Notes: generated by a model not told the origin, from the letters alone. 64,000 nt of DNA from Desulfobacteraceae bacterium (GCA_011390345.1 JAABSP010000010.1:18879-82878), one strand, 5' to 3'; positions 1 through 9,129 are shown, counted from the first letter of the stretch. A program made the numbers and translations.

Positions 1-474
1 TTGATCCGGAAACTTCAGGAAGCCAGAGCCACAGGGCGGGTTGTCGTTGATCTGGAACCGCTGGCTCAATTCAAGGGAAGATCGACAGATATGATTCTGG
101 AACATCAAGATGAACTCTATGTTCCGAAGCAGATGAACACTGTCAATGTTCTCGGTGCTGTTTACAATCCGACTGCACTGATTTTTGACGAGAGCCGACC
201 CGAACTTGAAAATTATCTCAGTATGACCGGCGGCCCGACGGAAAGTGCGGATGTGGATCTGATGTATGTGATTCGAAGCGACGGTACGGTCGTCAGCAAG
301 ATGAGTGAAAGATCCTGGTGGCAGAAGTTCGAAAATGTCCGGCTCTATCCCGGTGATACCATCCTCATACCGGAGAAGGTGGTCCGAACCAGCTATATGC
401 GGGATGCTAAGGATATCACCCAGATCCTCTACCAGATTGCCACCACCGCAGGCGTTACTGCGGCGCTGTTTTAG
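1..474 (+). CDS. Polysaccharide export protein (Wza/SLBB type), 3' part only
   Basis: This is the C-terminal 157 residues of a gene that begins outside the window; the TTG at base 1 lies in frame but is probably not the start. The segment reads like the second SLBB domain of an outer-membrane polysaccharide export protein: 'VNVLGAVYNPTALIF', then 'LSMTGGPTESAD', then 'LYPGDTILIPEK'. In this family these domains line the periplasmic part of the export channel. A Wzz-type protein follows 10 bases downstream, the usual partner in capsule or exopolysaccharide clusters. The family is fairly sure; the exact polymer is unknown. Confidence 0.8.
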   Translation: MIRKLQEARATGRVVVDLEPLAQFKGRSTDMILEHQDELYVPKQMNTVNVLGAVYNPTALIFDESRPELENYLSMTGGPTESADVDLMYVIRSDGTVVSKMSERSWWQKFENVRLYPGDTILIPEKVVRTSYMRDAKDITQILYQIATTAGVTAALF

Positions 475-484
475 GGAGAAACCG

Positions 485-1507
485 ATGCATCCAAAGGAAA
501 AAAACATCGACAACGATCATCCTCATCCGCCGATTCCCCAGCCGCTTCACGGGCAGACGCAGCCGCAGCCTCCGTGTGCAGATCCCCCCCAGTATTCAGA
601 TGAGGACGAGATCAATCTTCTTGATCTCTTTCTGGTACTACTGAGGCATAAATGGCTGATCATCGGAGTCGTCTTCCTGGCCGGGTTTCTTGCTGTGATC
701 TACAGCTTGAGCCTCGAAAACATCTATAGATCCGAGGCAACCCTCGTTCCCCGGGGAGAGGAGAAGAGCGGCCCTTCTTTGTCTGCACTGGGAGGACTTG
801 GGGGAATGGTCGCCGGTCAATTGGGGATGGGCGGCGGCGAGAACCTGCAAAAGATGGAAGTTGTGCTCAACAGCCGGGAATTGACCACGAAGATCATCAG
901 CAAATATGATCTGATGCCAATCCTGTTTGAAGATATCTGGGATGCGGAAAAAGGAGGCTGGTCTTCCGAAATTGAAGAGCCCCCGACGATTCAGGACGGC
1001 CTGAAGGTCATGAAAGAGGGGATGCTGAAGGTCAGTTCGGATATCGAGAAAAATGTCCTTAAAGTCGGTTTTGAGCATAAAGATCCGAATACAGCGCAGC
1101 GGATCACCCAGTACTACATTACTGAGCTGAGCCAGACCTTGCGGGAGGCCGTTCTCGTGGAAGCCACCGAGAACCAGCGGTTTTTCCGGGAACAGATCGA
1201 TCGGACCGGCGACGCGCTGTTAAAGGAAAAGATCTATGGCCTGCTGGCCCGGGAGATCGAAAAGGAGACCTTTGCCAGAGCCCAGAAATTCTACGGCTTT
1301 CAGGTGCTGGACCCGCCGATCGTGCCGGATCTGAACAAAAGGGTCGCGCCCAAGCGAAGCATCATCTGCATTCTCTCGGTCTTTGTGGCTTTCTTTATGG
1401 CGGTATTCCTGGCCTTCTTCATCGAATTCGTCCGTCGGATCAAGCAGGATGACCCGGATCGGTATCAGCAGATCAAAGACGGCCTGAAACCCTGGAAGGG
1501 GATATAA
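485..1507 (+). CDS. Wzz-type polysaccharide chain-length determinant / co-polymerase
   Basis: An inner-membrane protein of 340 residues with the Wzz layout. A proline-rich cytoplasmic N-terminus (about 1-45) is followed by a transmembrane helix near 'WLIIGVVFLAGFLAVIY'. A periplasmic domain with a glycine-rich 'SALGGLGGMVAGQLGMGGG' stretch comes next. A 'LDPPIVPD...APKRS' motif then leads into the second helix 'IICILSVFVAFFMAVF'. The protein should set the length of a surface polysaccharide together with a polymerase and the export pore encoded just upstream. The ATG at 485 was chosen because GGAG stands 6 bases before it; the open frame extends further upstream but overlaps the export gene. 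Confidence 0.85.
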   Translation: MHPKEKNIDNDHPHPPIPQPLHGQTQPQPPCADPPQYSDEDEINLLDLFLVLLRHKWLIIGVVFLAGFLAVIYSLSLENIYRSEATLVPRGEEKSGPSLSALGGLGGMVAGQLGMGGGENLQKMEVVLNSRELTTKIISKYDLMPILFEDIWDAEKGGWSSEIEEPPTIQDGLKVMKEGMLKVSSDIEKNVLKVGFEHKDPNTAQRITQYYITELSQTLREAVLVEATENQRFFREQIDRTGDALLKEKIYGLLAREIEKETFARAQKFYGFQVLDPPIVPDLNKRVAPKRSIICILSVFVAFFMAVFLAFFIEFVRRIKQDDPDRYQQIKDGLKPWKGI

Positions 1508-1514
1508 GAACGCC

Positions 1515-2717
1515 TTGCCGGACTGCATCCGTACCGGTTTAGAAGGTTTTCTCGATTCACCGCGGCCGGATATTGCCGAATGCCGGATGGGGTTGCTCTG
1601 CAATCCGGCATCGGTAGATCATCGATTCCGCCATGCCCGAAAGCGGATATCGAATCGCTTTCCCGGGCAGCTTAGGGCTCTTTTCTCCCCGCAGCACGGC
1701 TTTTTCTCCGAAAAGCAGGACAATATGGTGGAATCGGATCATTTGCACGATCCGATGACCTGTCTCCCGGTCTTCAGCCTCTATGGAGAAACACGGATTC
1801 CGACAGAGGAGATGTTCGATCCCATCGACATTCTGCTCGTTGACCTTCAGGATGTGGGAACAAGGGTCTATACCTTCATCTACACGCTATCCTACTGCAT
1901 GGAGGCCGCAAAGCAGTTCGGCAAAAGAGTGATCGTTCTGGATCGCCCCAATCCCATCGGCGGTATCCAGGTGGAAGGAAACCTCCTGCTTCAGGAATAT
2001 GCCTCCTTTGTGGGCCGTTTTCCGATCCCGATGCGCCACGGGCTGACCATCGGAGAGATCGCAAGGCTCTTCAACGATTATTTCGGCATCGGCTGCGATC
2101 TTACTGTAATCCCCATGAAAGGATGGCGGCGGAGTATGTATTTCTCCGATACCGGACTGCCGTGGGTCGCGCCCTCCCCAAATCTTCCCACGCCGACCGC
2201 TGCAATGGTCTATCCGGGCCAGGTGCTTCTTGAAGGGACAAATCTCTCCGAAGGGCGGGGAACGACGCAGCCTTTTGAATTCTTCGGCGCGCCCTTCATG
2301 GATACGGAAAAAATCCTTTCGGCCTTTCTTAAAATTGTTAAAATTGATAAAGCAGATCCGGAGGGGATGGTTTTACGGCCTCTGGCGTTTGAGCCGATGT
2401 TCGGGAAATGGAAGGGGCAGTTGTGCAGAGGCTTTCAGATCCATATCATTGATCGGTGGAAATACCGCCCCTACCGGACGACGCTGGCGCTGTTGCGGGC
2501 AGTTTTGGGCCATCACAGAGATGAATTTGCCTGGAAGCCGCCGCCCTATGAGTATGAGTTCGAAAAAACCCCCATCGATCTGATCACGGGCGATCCTGAG
2601 ATCCGGGAGATGATCGAAGGATTCGCGCCGGTTGAGGAGATGGAAGCCCTTTGGCAGGATGATCTTTCCGCTTTTCAGGAGATCAGCAGGAGCTGTCGGC
2701 TCTACGAGGATATCTGA
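1515..2717 (+). CDS. DUF1343 / NamZ-like exo-beta-N-acetylmuramidase
   Basis: A 400-residue DUF1343 protein. Family landmarks are 'MGLLCNPASVD', 'ALFSPQHGFF', 'DILLVDLQDVGTRVYTF', 'VLDRPNPIGG', 'FPIPMRHGLTIGE' and 'NLSEGRGTTQPFE'. The characterised member, Bacillus NamZ, releases terminal MurNAc from peptidoglycan fragments. No signal peptide is visible, so this one is probably cytoplasmic and would act on imported or recycled muropeptides; an AmpG-type importer lies at 40.2-41.4 kb. The start is TTG, 7 bases after the Wzz stop; the ATG at residue 24 would remove a conserved strand. It is convergent with ade, with a 1-base gap. Confidence 0.85.
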   Translation: MPDCIRTGLEGFLDSPRPDIAECRMGLLCNPASVDHRFRHARKRISNRFPGQLRALFSPQHGFFSEKQDNMVESDHLHDPMTCLPVFSLYGETRIPTEEMFDPIDILLVDLQDVGTRVYTFIYTLSYCMEAAKQFGKRVIVLDRPNPIGGIQVEGNLLLQEYASFVGRFPIPMRHGLTIGEIARLFNDYFGIGCDLTVIPMKGWRRSMYFSDTGLPWVAPSPNLPTPTAAMVYPGQVLLEGTNLSEGRGTTQPFEFFGAPFMDTEKILSAFLKIVKIDKADPEGMVLRPLAFEPMFGKWKGQLCRGFQIHIIDRWKYRPYRTTLALLRAVLGHHRDEFAWKPPPYEYEFEKTPIDLITGDPEIREMIEGFAPVEEMEALWQDDLSAFQEISRSCRLYEDI

Positions 2718-2718
2718 T

Positions 2719-4452
2719 CTAATCCGTAAAAACCGACACGAATGAAAATCGGGAGACATCCACAAGCCCCTTGTCGGTGATTTTGAGATCCGGAATTACC
2801 GGGAGTGCCAGGAAGGATAAGGCCATAAAAGGATCAAGGAGATGGGTCCCCATGTCATGGGCCGCTTGAATCAGCCGATCCATCTTCTTTCGAACCGAAT
2901 TCACCGGCTCCGGAGACATCAGCCCGGCAATGGGAAGGGGCAGCCTCACATCCAATTGATGCTTCTGCTCCCGGCATACTGCGGCCAGCCCTCCTCCCAT
3001 CTCGATAACAGCTTTTACCGCAGCCCGCATATCCGCTTCCTCTACGCCTGCAACAATGATGTTGTGGGAATCATGGGCCACGCTTGAAGCCAATGCCCCC
3101 CGCTTCAACCCCAATCCCTTCACGAATCCGATCCCTTTCCCGCCTCTTCCGGTATATCTTTCGATGACTGCAATTTTGAGCAGATCCCGCCCGGGGTCCG
3201 ATACGGCAAAACCATCGAACACCGATACCTCCATTATCCGCTCATGGGTGATGAGCTGACCCGGAACCAGTTCCATCACTCGGACACTTTTTCCCTCTGC
3301 CGGCAGCGAGAAATCGATTTCCGCGTCCGGAATATGCATAACCGTCCGCGGAATCTCCGAATGAGAAGAGATAGCCGCGATGGTTTTCCCCTCTTCCGCA
3401 ACCCGTTCTCCCCGATGAAAGACCTGCTCGATCCGCAGATCCGTCAGATTTGAAACGACCAGAAAATCGGCCTGCCGCCCCGGAGCCAAAGCTCCCAGTT
3501 GATGAAGGCCGAAGTATCGGGCCGGATTCAGGGTGCCGATACGGATGGCCGTTACCGGATCGATGCCGGAGCGGATCGCCTCCCGAACCATTGAATCGAT
3601 ATGCCCCTCATCAATCAGATCATGGGGATGCCGGTCATCGGTACACCACAGAATTCGATGCCAGTTCCGTTCATTGATCAGCGGTAGAAGCGTCTTCAAA
3701 TTTTTGGCCCCGGTTCCCTCCCGGATCATTATGTGCATTCCGGCAGCGAGTTTTTCCTCTGCCTCCTCCAAATCCGTGCATTCGTGATCGCTGGAGATCC
3801 CTGCGGTAATGTATGCGGATAGATCGGAGCCCCTCAGTCCGGGGGCATGACCGTCAACCGGCTTTCGATGTTCCCGGGCTAGCCGGATCTTCTCCAGCAC
3901 ATCCAAAGCCCCATGAATGACGCCGGGAAAATTCATCATCTCGGCCAGCGCACAGATCCGCTCCTCTCCCATAAAGGGTTTCAGGTCACTGGCCGAAAGT
4001 TGGGCGCCTGATGTCTCCAAATCGGTGGCCGGAACGCAGGATGGGAGAGTAAAGAAGATGTTCATGGGAAGGTTGCGGCTGGTCCGGAGCATATACTGAA
4101 TGCCTTCGGTGCCGAGGACATTGGCGATCTCATGGGGGTCCGCCACGACTGTTGTGGTGCCATTGGGCAGAACAGCCCGGGCAAATTCGGGCACGCCGGC
4201 CATGGAACTTTCGATATGGACATGGGCGTCGATGAAGCCGGGGCAGACGAAACGCCCTTTTAGATCGATCCGCTTTCGACAGTCGTATTTTCCGAAGCCG
4301 ATGATATGGCCCGAAGCCACAGCGATATCCGTCGAAACGATCTCTGCCGAAAAGAGATTCACGAGCCGTCCATTCTCCAGGAGCAGATCCGCGGGAACAT
4401 CTCCGCGGGCCACACAAAGGATGGATTCAAGGGGAAAATCGGATGGTGCCAT
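2719..4452 (-). CDS. ade: Adenine deaminase
   Basis: Deaminates adenine to hypoxanthine plus ammonia in purine salvage (amidohydrolase superfamily, Ade type, 577 residues). Visible landmarks are the metal-binding 'GFIDAHVHIESS' near residues 77-88, 'TTTVVADPHEIANVLG', 'GHAPGLRG', 'SSDHECT', 'WCTDDRHPHDL' and the Ade-specific C-terminal domain with 'SSVAHDSHNIIVAG'. It lies 15 bases after the mtaD-like gene, with AGGAG 9 bases before the ATG, and forms a two-gene operon with it. Together the two enzymes would drain adenine and adenosine derivatives toward hypoxanthine or inosine compounds. Confidence 0.95.
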   Translation of the reverse strand: MAPSDFPLESILCVARGDVPADLLLENGRLVNLFSAEIVSTDIAVASGHIIGFGKYDCRKRIDLKGRFVCPGFIDAHVHIESSMAGVPEFARAVLPNGTTTVVADPHEIANVLGTEGIQYMLRTSRNLPMNIFFTLPSCVPATDLETSGAQLSASDLKPFMGEERICALAEMMNFPGVIHGALDVLEKIRLAREHRKPVDGHAPGLRGSDLSAYITAGISSDHECTDLEEAEEKLAAGMHIMIREGTGAKNLKTLLPLINERNWHRILWCTDDRHPHDLIDEGHIDSMVREAIRSGIDPVTAIRIGTLNPARYFGLHQLGALAPGRQADFLVVSNLTDLRIEQVFHRGERVAEEGKTIAAISSHSEIPRTVMHIPDAEIDFSLPAEGKSVRVMELVPGQLITHERIMEVSVFDGFAVSDPGRDLLKIAVIERYTGRGGKGIGFVKGLGLKRGALASSVAHDSHNIIVAGVEEADMRAAVKAVIEMGGGLAAVCREQKHQLDVRLPLPIAGLMSPEPVNSVRKKMDRLIQAAHDMGTHLLDPFMALSFLALPVIPDLKITDKGLVDVSRFSFVSVFTD

Positions 4453-4467
4453 TATCAGCAGCTCCTG

Positions 4468-5775
4468 TCAATGACGCTTTACGGAGTCGGCCAGTTTTTC
4501 CATCTTCCGGAAAATCTCGTCCGGCTCCAGCGTCAGCAAAATTCTATCTCTCAGAAGAAAACGGCCGGCAACCATTACATGGGTGACATCGGCTCCTCTT
4601 GCAGCATAGACGATATGGGAGGCAGGGGAATAGAGCGGCTGCAGATGCGGCTTTTCCATATCCAGAAGAATGATGTCCGCCTGTTTCCCCGGCTCCAGAG
4701 AACCTGTCAATTGACCGAGTCCGATCGCTTCGGCGCCCTCTATGGTGGCTATTCGTATGATGCTCTCGGCATCTGCGGCAGTGGGGTCCAAAAGATGAAC
4801 CTTTTGAAGTTTTGCGGCAAGATCCATCGCCCGAAAAAGGTCGAGCGTATTGCTGCTGGCCGGGCCATCCGTACCCAGACCGACCTTTATGCCCCTTTTT
4901 TGAAATCTCGGAACCGGAGAAACCCCGGAGGAGAGCTTCATGTTGCTGGCCGGATTGTGGGAGATCGCGGCCCCGCATCGGACGAGAATATCATCCTCTT
5001 CCGCATCGATCCAGACCCCATGAACCAGAAGGGTCTGCCGGTCCAGACCCCCGGCTTTTTCAAGATAGGCCACAGGAGTCATTCCATGATTCGCCAATAT
5101 TTTTTCCCGCTCCTGCACTGTCTCGGCCGCATGTATCTGAAAAAGGTTATCTCCCGCGGCAGATTTTGCCGCGTTCAGCGTCTCTTCAGTGCAGGTATAA
5201 GGGGAGTGACAGAAGATGGAAGGGGTGATCAAAGGGGATTTCTCTTTCCATTCCTGCAAAAAGGCTTGAGCCGTTCGGATATTTTTGGCCGGATCAGGGA
5301 CACCGGGCGCGGGGAAATCGATCACCCCTTGCCCGAGCACCGCTCGCAGGCCCGCGGCATTGACCGCCTCGGCTACACAATCCTCATGGAAATATCCGTC
5401 ACAGCAGGTCGTGGTTCCAGAGAGGATCATCTCCGCACAGGCCAGCAGGGAACTCCAATATACTGACTCCGGGTTGATGTGAGCGGCTTCGGCCGGAAAG
5501 ATATGATCGTTGAGCCAGGTCATCAGGGGGAGGTCGTCGGCGAGCCCCCGAAAGAGCGTCATCGGCAAATGGGTATGGGTATTTACAAGCCCCGGCATGA
5601 CGATACCGCCCTTTGCATCGGTTCGATTCCGGGCATCGGGCAGATCCGCATCATCTTTTCCTTTCCCGATGCAGGAGATCCGGCCATCTTCAATCCCGAT
5701 ATAGCCGTTGTCGATGATTTCGAAATCCGCGTTGACCGTGACGAGGACCGCATTGTAAATCAGATGATCGAGCAT
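4468..5775 (-). CDS. mtaD: MtaD-type amidohydrolase (5'-methylthioadenosine/S-adenosylhomocysteine deaminase)
   Basis: A 435-residue TrzA/AtzA-like amidohydrolase. Metal ligands are visible in 'GLVNTHTHLPMTLFRG', in 'IHAAET' and 'LVHGVW' (middle) and in 'VGLGTDGPASSN'. Family members deaminate methylthioadenosine, S-adenosylhomocysteine or adenosine; sequence alone does not fix the substrate here. The neighbouring adenine deaminase favours a purine substrate over a triazine. The gene heads the operon, and its promoter region (5846-5875) carries a palindrome. The ATG at 5775 has only a weak ribosome-binding site. Confidence 0.85.
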   Translation of the reverse strand: MLDHLIYNAVLVTVNADFEIIDNGYIGIEDGRISCIGKGKDDADLPDARNRTDAKGGIVMPGLVNTHTHLPMTLFRGLADDLPLMTWLNDHIFPAEAAHINPESVYWSSLLACAEMILSGTTTCCDGYFHEDCVAEAVNAAGLRAVLGQGVIDFPAPGVPDPAKNIRTAQAFLQEWKEKSPLITPSIFCHSPYTCTEETLNAAKSAAGDNLFQIHAAETVQEREKILANHGMTPVAYLEKAGGLDRQTLLVHGVWIDAEEDDILVRCGAAISHNPASNMKLSSGVSPVPRFQKRGIKVGLGTDGPASSNTLDLFRAMDLAAKLQKVHLLDPTAADAESIIRIATIEGAEAIGLGQLTGSLEPGKQADIILLDMEKPHLQPLYSPASHIVYAARGADVTHVMVAGRFLLRDRILLTLEPDEIFRKMEKLADSVKRH

Positions 5776-5845
5776 GGCCGGATTCTCTTTGTACTATCTT
5801 TTTCTTGTGGCCTTTCAAAAATATGGCAAACCTTTCACCCGTGAC

Positions 5846-5875
5846 ATAATGGCCGACAGGAGAGATTCCTGTCAA
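5846..5875 (-). promoter_or_regulatory. Predicted sigma-70 promoter with palindromic operator for mtaD-ade
   Basis: On the minus strand TTGACA (5870-5875) is separated by 18 bases from CATTAT (5846-5851). The spacer contains a perfect 7-bp palindrome, GACAGGA-ATCTC-TCCTGTC (5855-5873), which overlaps the end of the -35 box. That is a typical place for a repressor to bind. No regulator gene is adjacent, so the ligand is unknown. The distance to the mtaD start is about 70 bases. Confidence 0.55.
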
Positions 5876-5898
5876 CCCATATCCAATGCCGGCAGAAA

Positions 5899-5938
5899 GA
5901 AAAATCCCGCGTACCGGAACCGGTACGCGGGATTTTTC
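5899..5938 (-). terminator. Intrinsic terminator downstream of dnaK
   Basis: A perfect 19-bp inverted repeat (5899-5917 and 5920-5938) with a GC-rich core, CCCGCGTACCGG, and A/T runs on both outer sides. It ends the grpE-dnaK transcript and could also block read-through from the opposite strand. The mtaD promoter begins 24 bases further on. Confidence 0.9.
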
Positions 5939-5966
5939 TCCTGCAACTGCAAAACCGGGAAGGTTT

Positions 5967-7904
5967 CTACTTCTTGTCCTCGTTCACCTCTTCGAAATCG
6001 GCATCCACCACATCCTCATCCGCAGAAGATTTGCCGCCCGATGAACCGCCGCCGGCCTCGCCCCCCGGCTCTCCTCCCGATCCCGCCTGCTGATCCCCCG
6101 AGGCCTGCTGGTACATGGCCTCAGCCAGCTTATGGGATGTCTGGGTCAACTCTTCGCTCAACCGATTGATCTCCTCCGGGTCATCCCCGTCCATGGCAGT
6201 TTTCAGACGGGAGATCGCCTCCTCCACATTGCTTCGGGTCGCGCTGTCGATCTTATCCCCCAGATCCCGCATCGATTTTTCAGTCTGGTAGATCAGCGAG
6301 TCGGCATTGTTTCTCGCCTCGATCATATCCCGCTTCCTCCGGTCCTCTTCGGCATGAGACTCGGCATCCTTCACGAGCCGGTCGATCTCCTCCTTGGAGA
6401 GACCGCTGGAGGCGGTGATCCGGATCGATTGTTCCTTGCCGGTGGCCGTGTCCTTGGCAGAAACATTGACGATGCCGTTGGCGTCGATGTCAAAGGTCAC
6501 CTCGATCTGCGGAACGCCTCTCGGCGCCGGGGGAATACCCACCAGTTCGAATCGACCCAGGGTCTTGTTGTCGCCCGCCATCTCCCGCTCGCCCTGGAGA
6601 ACATGGATGGAGACCGCAGGCTGATTGTCCGCAGCCGTGGAAAAGACCTGGCTCTTCCTTGTGGGAATGGTGGTATTCTTCTCGATGAGCTTAGTCATGA
6701 CGCCGCCCAGGGTCTCGATGCCCAGAGAGAGCGGAGTCACATCCAGCAGCAGCACATCCTTGACATCTCCTTTAAGTACGCCGCCCTGAATGGCCGCGCC
6801 GATGGCCACCACCTCGTCCGGGTTGACGCCCTTGTGGGGCTCTTTTTCAAAGATCTTCCGCACCCGCTCCTGCACCGCAGGCATCCGGGTCATCCCGCCC
6901 ACCAGGATCACCTCGTTGATCTCACTGGCGGCAAGCCCCGCATCCTTCATGGCCATCCGGCAAGGGCCTTCGAGATTGTCCAGCAGATCGCTCACCAGAG
7001 ATTCGAGCTTTGCCCGGCTGATCTTGATGTTGAGATGCTTGGGGCCGCTGGCATCTGCCGTGATAAAGGGAAGATTGATATCGGTCTCCCGGGAGCTGGA
7101 GAGTTCCATCTTGGCCTTTTCGGCCGCCTCCTTGAGACGCTGCAGGGCCATTTTGTCGTTTCTCAGATCTATGCCCTGATCCTTTTTGAACTCATCGGCC
7201 AGAAAGTCGATGATCCGAAGGTCGAAATCCTCGCCGCCGAGATGGGTGTCGCCGTTGGTGGCCTTGACCTCGAAGACCCCTTCACCGATCTCCAGAATCG
7301 AGATGTCGAATGTTCCGCCCCCCAGATCGAAGACCGCAATCTTCTCTTCGCTCTTCCTGTCCAGACCGTAGGCCAGCGAGGCCGCGGTCGGCTCATTGAT
7401 GATCCGCAGCACGTTTAAACCCGCGATTTTGCCCGCATCCTTCGTGGCCTGCCGCTGGCTGTCATCGAAATATGCCGGAACGGTTATCACCGCATCCGTG
7501 ACATTCTCTCCGAGATACTCCTCGGCCGTATGTTTGATGTTGGCCAGAATAAAAGAGGAGACCTCGGCCGGGCTGTACTGTTTGCTCCGGATGCTTATCC
7601 GGATATCGCCATTGGATGCCTCTTCAATTTTATAGGGGAGGATCTTGGCATCTTTCTGCACCTCGGGAGAGGAGAATTTCCGGCCGATCAGCCGTTTGAC
7701 GCCAAAGACCGTGTTCTCGGGATTGGTGATGGCCTGCCGTTTGGCGATCTGCCCCACCAGCCGCTCACCGCTTTCCGATACCGCGACACTGGAAGGGGTG
7801 GTCCGCCCCCCTTCCGGGTTGGTGATCACCTTTGCTTCACTGCCCTCCATCACAGCGACGCAAGAGTTTGTCGTGCCGAGATCTATACCGATTACCTTAC
7901 CCAT
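5967..7904 (-). CDS. dnaK: Molecular chaperone DnaK (Hsp70)
   Basis: ATP-driven cytoplasmic chaperone, 645 residues, the normal length. The N-terminal '[20 protein letters not shown]' is followed by '[17 protein letters not shown]', '[13 protein letters not shown]' and '[13 protein letters not shown]' in the ATPase domain. The substrate-binding domain shows '[17 protein letters not shown]'. The helical lid and a glycine/serine-rich tail end in an acidic '[14 protein letters not shown]'. It follows grpE by 57 bases. No dnaJ or hrcA gene lies in the window. Confidence 0.98.
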   Translation of the reverse strand: MGKVIGIDLGTTNSCVAVMEGSEAKVITNPEGGRTTPSSVAVSESGERLVGQIAKRQAITNPENTVFGVKRLIGRKFSSPEVQKDAKILPYKIEEASNGDIRISIRSKQYSPAEVSSFILANIKHTAEEYLGENVTDAVITVPAYFDDSQRQATKDAGKIAGLNVLRIINEPTAASLAYGLDRKSEEKIAVFDLGGGTFDISILEIGEGVFEVKATNGDTHLGGEDFDLRIIDFLADEFKKDQGIDLRNDKMALQRLKEAAEKAKMELSSSRETDINLPFITADASGPKHLNIKISRAKLESLVSDLLDNLEGPCRMAMKDAGLAASEINEVILVGGMTRMPAVQERVRKIFEKEPHKGVNPDEVVAIGAAIQGGVLKGDVKDVLLLDVTPLSLGIETLGGVMTKLIEKNTTIPTRKSQVFSTAADNQPAVSIHVLQGEREMAGDNKTLGRFELVGIPPAPRGVPQIEVTFDIDANGIVNVSAKDTATGKEQSIRITASSGLSKEEIDRLVKDAESHAEEDRRKRDMIEARNNADSLIYQTEKSMRDLGDKIDSATRSNVEEAISRLKTAMDGDDPEEINRLSEELTQTSHKLAEAMYQQASGDQQAGSGGEPGGEAGGGSSGGKSSADEDVVDADFEEVNEDKK

Positions 7905-7961
7905 TGCATTCCTCCTTGATCCTCAATAATCCTTGAATTATTTCTTCGCCTTCGCTGTTTT

Positions 7962-8642
7962 CTAAGCTTTACCACTCGATACGACAACCATGGACGGCCG
8001 CAGCAGCCTGTCATGGAGCAGATACCCCTTTTGAAATTCCCGCGCGACCGTATTCTCCGGATATTGATCCGAAGGCTCCTGCATCGCTGCCTCGTGAAAG
8101 TTGGGATCAAAGGGTTTTCCAACAGAATCGATCGACTTTACACCGAATTTTTCCAGCACCTTGAGCAGTTCCTTCCGGGTCAGCTCCACCCCTTCCAATA
8201 TGCAACTGCTTCCGCTCTTCTCCTCCCCTGAGGATTGGATCGCCAGTTCCAGATTATCCATCACCGGCAGAAGCGCCTTGAGAAGGGATTCGTTTGCATA
8301 TTTCCGGAAGCTGTCCGTCTCCCGTGCCGAACGCTTCTTGTAGTTTTCGAACTCGGCCGATACGCGCAGAAGACGATCCTGCAAGGATTTCGTCTCCTCC
8401 TGAGCCGCCTTCAGCCGCTCTTCGACGGCATTGACCGCATCTGGCTGTTCCACCTCCGGTTGAGGGTCCTGCGGTATACCATCATCATCCTTTGCTTCGT
8501 TTTTGGGCGCATCCGGTACAGCTTCAGGTGTCTCTGTTTTCAGGTCTTTTTTCTCCTGATCCGCCTTTTCCTCGGTCATGCCGGCATCAGGATTCACCTC
8601 GGCCTCTTCTTTCCGGCTCTGCTCTTTCTCTTTGTCCGTCAT
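7962..8642 (-). CDS. grpE: Nucleotide exchange factor GrpE
   Basis: Exchanges ADP for ATP on DnaK; 226 residues. A charged, low-complexity N-terminal tail of about 75 residues precedes a coiled coil ('LKAAQEETKSLQDRLLRVSAEFENYKKR' region, about 78-105) and a C-terminal beta domain ending in 'EFQKGYLLHDRLLRPSMVVVS', the GrpE signature. It is the first gene of the grpE-dnaK operon. No CIRCE element was found upstream, so control by HrcA is not supported. Confidence 0.96.
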   Translation of the reverse strand: MTDKEKEQSRKEEAEVNPDAGMTEEKADQEKKDLKTETPEAVPDAPKNEAKDDDGIPQDPQPEVEQPDAVNAVEERLKAAQEETKSLQDRLLRVSAEFENYKKRSARETDSFRKYANESLLKALLPVMDNLELAIQSSGEEKSGSSCILEGVELTRKELLKVLEKFGVKSIDSVGKPFDPNFHEAAMQEPSDQYPENTVAREFQKGYLLHDRLLRPSMVVVSSGKA

Positions 8643-8737
8643 CAGTCGATACGCTCTCCAGGTTCGATTAAAAATTTTACGGTCCTTTATCCTTAAATCT
8701 CTTATTTTAATTGAAAAATCAGCAAGAATAGAAAAGC

Positions 8738-8790
8738 ACTGCTAAAGCAGTATCCGTAAAAGAAAATAATACGATCTGGTAAGTTGTCAA
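8738..8790 (-). promoter_or_regulatory. Predicted promoter and palindrome upstream of grpE
   Basis: Minus-strand TTGACA (8785-8790), a 16-base spacer and TATTTT (8763-8768) resemble a sigma-70 promoter. A short inverted repeat, ACTGC-TAAA-GCAGT (8738-8751), lies just after the -10 box, about where transcription would begin. It does not match CIRCE or a sigma-32 promoter. The untranslated leader to grpE would be roughly 110 bases. Confidence 0.45.
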
Positions 8791-8866
8791 GCAGGCGAAT
8801 CTTTAGAAAAATGGTCGGTAATGAAGGAAGATTGGTTGGATGTAAAATTGGGAAAAAAAGAAGAAA

Positions 8867-9122
8867 CGGTTGTGCACCCCCTGGTCGAATCCGTATCCCG
8901 ACGGATCAGGACCATATAAATGACCGGGATCGATCCGCGACACAGACGCCATCACTTATCGCTGCTTCCTTCCGGATCTGACGAGGTTCGCGAGTGTCTG
9001 TTGCACGGCGGCCGGTCAAAATGGCCGAAGATCGCCGGGTCTGAATCCTCGAGGGGGATTTCAGCCCCGCATAAGCGGATTTCGGGTTCAGGGCACCGCT
9101 AGCTCCCCGCTTAGCACAACCG
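8867..9122 (-). ncRNA. ffs: Signal recognition particle RNA, large type with Alu domain
   Basis: The 256-nt RNA is bounded by a perfect 9-bp terminal helix, CGGTTGTGC (5' end, 9122) with GCACAACCG (3' end, 8867). The S domain holds the universal 'GGAAGGAAGCAGC' loop (8961-8973), closed by long helices that include TGACCGG/CCGGTCA (9012-9018 with 8921-8927). The 5' half carries the Alu-domain signature 'TAGCGGTGCCCTG' (9089-9101), close to my memory of the Bacillus scRNA. A T-rich run follows the 3' end (8850-8866). The RNA pairs with Ffh to target membrane proteins. Confidence 0.93.
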
Positions 9123-9129
9123 AACCTTA

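Noticed and set aside
305..484. N-terminal extension of the Wzz-type protein
   Set aside because: It lies in another frame of the export gene and lacks homology; the ATG at 485 with GGAG is better.
6132..7418. Long plus-strand frame (428 codons) antisense to dnaK
   Set aside because: It mirrors dnaK codons, has no recognisable domain and no ribosome-binding site; dnaK itself is unmistakable.
8643..8866. CIRCE element or sigma-32 promoter upstream of grpE
   Set aside because: Looked for TTAGCACTC-N9-GAGTGCTAA and CCCCAT-type boxes; neither is present.
8921..9018. Short 4.5S-type SRP RNA covering only the S-domain hairpin
   Set aside because: The S domain alone would fit, but the flanks pair perfectly at 8867-8875 and 9114-9122 and carry the Alu signature, so the large form explains more.
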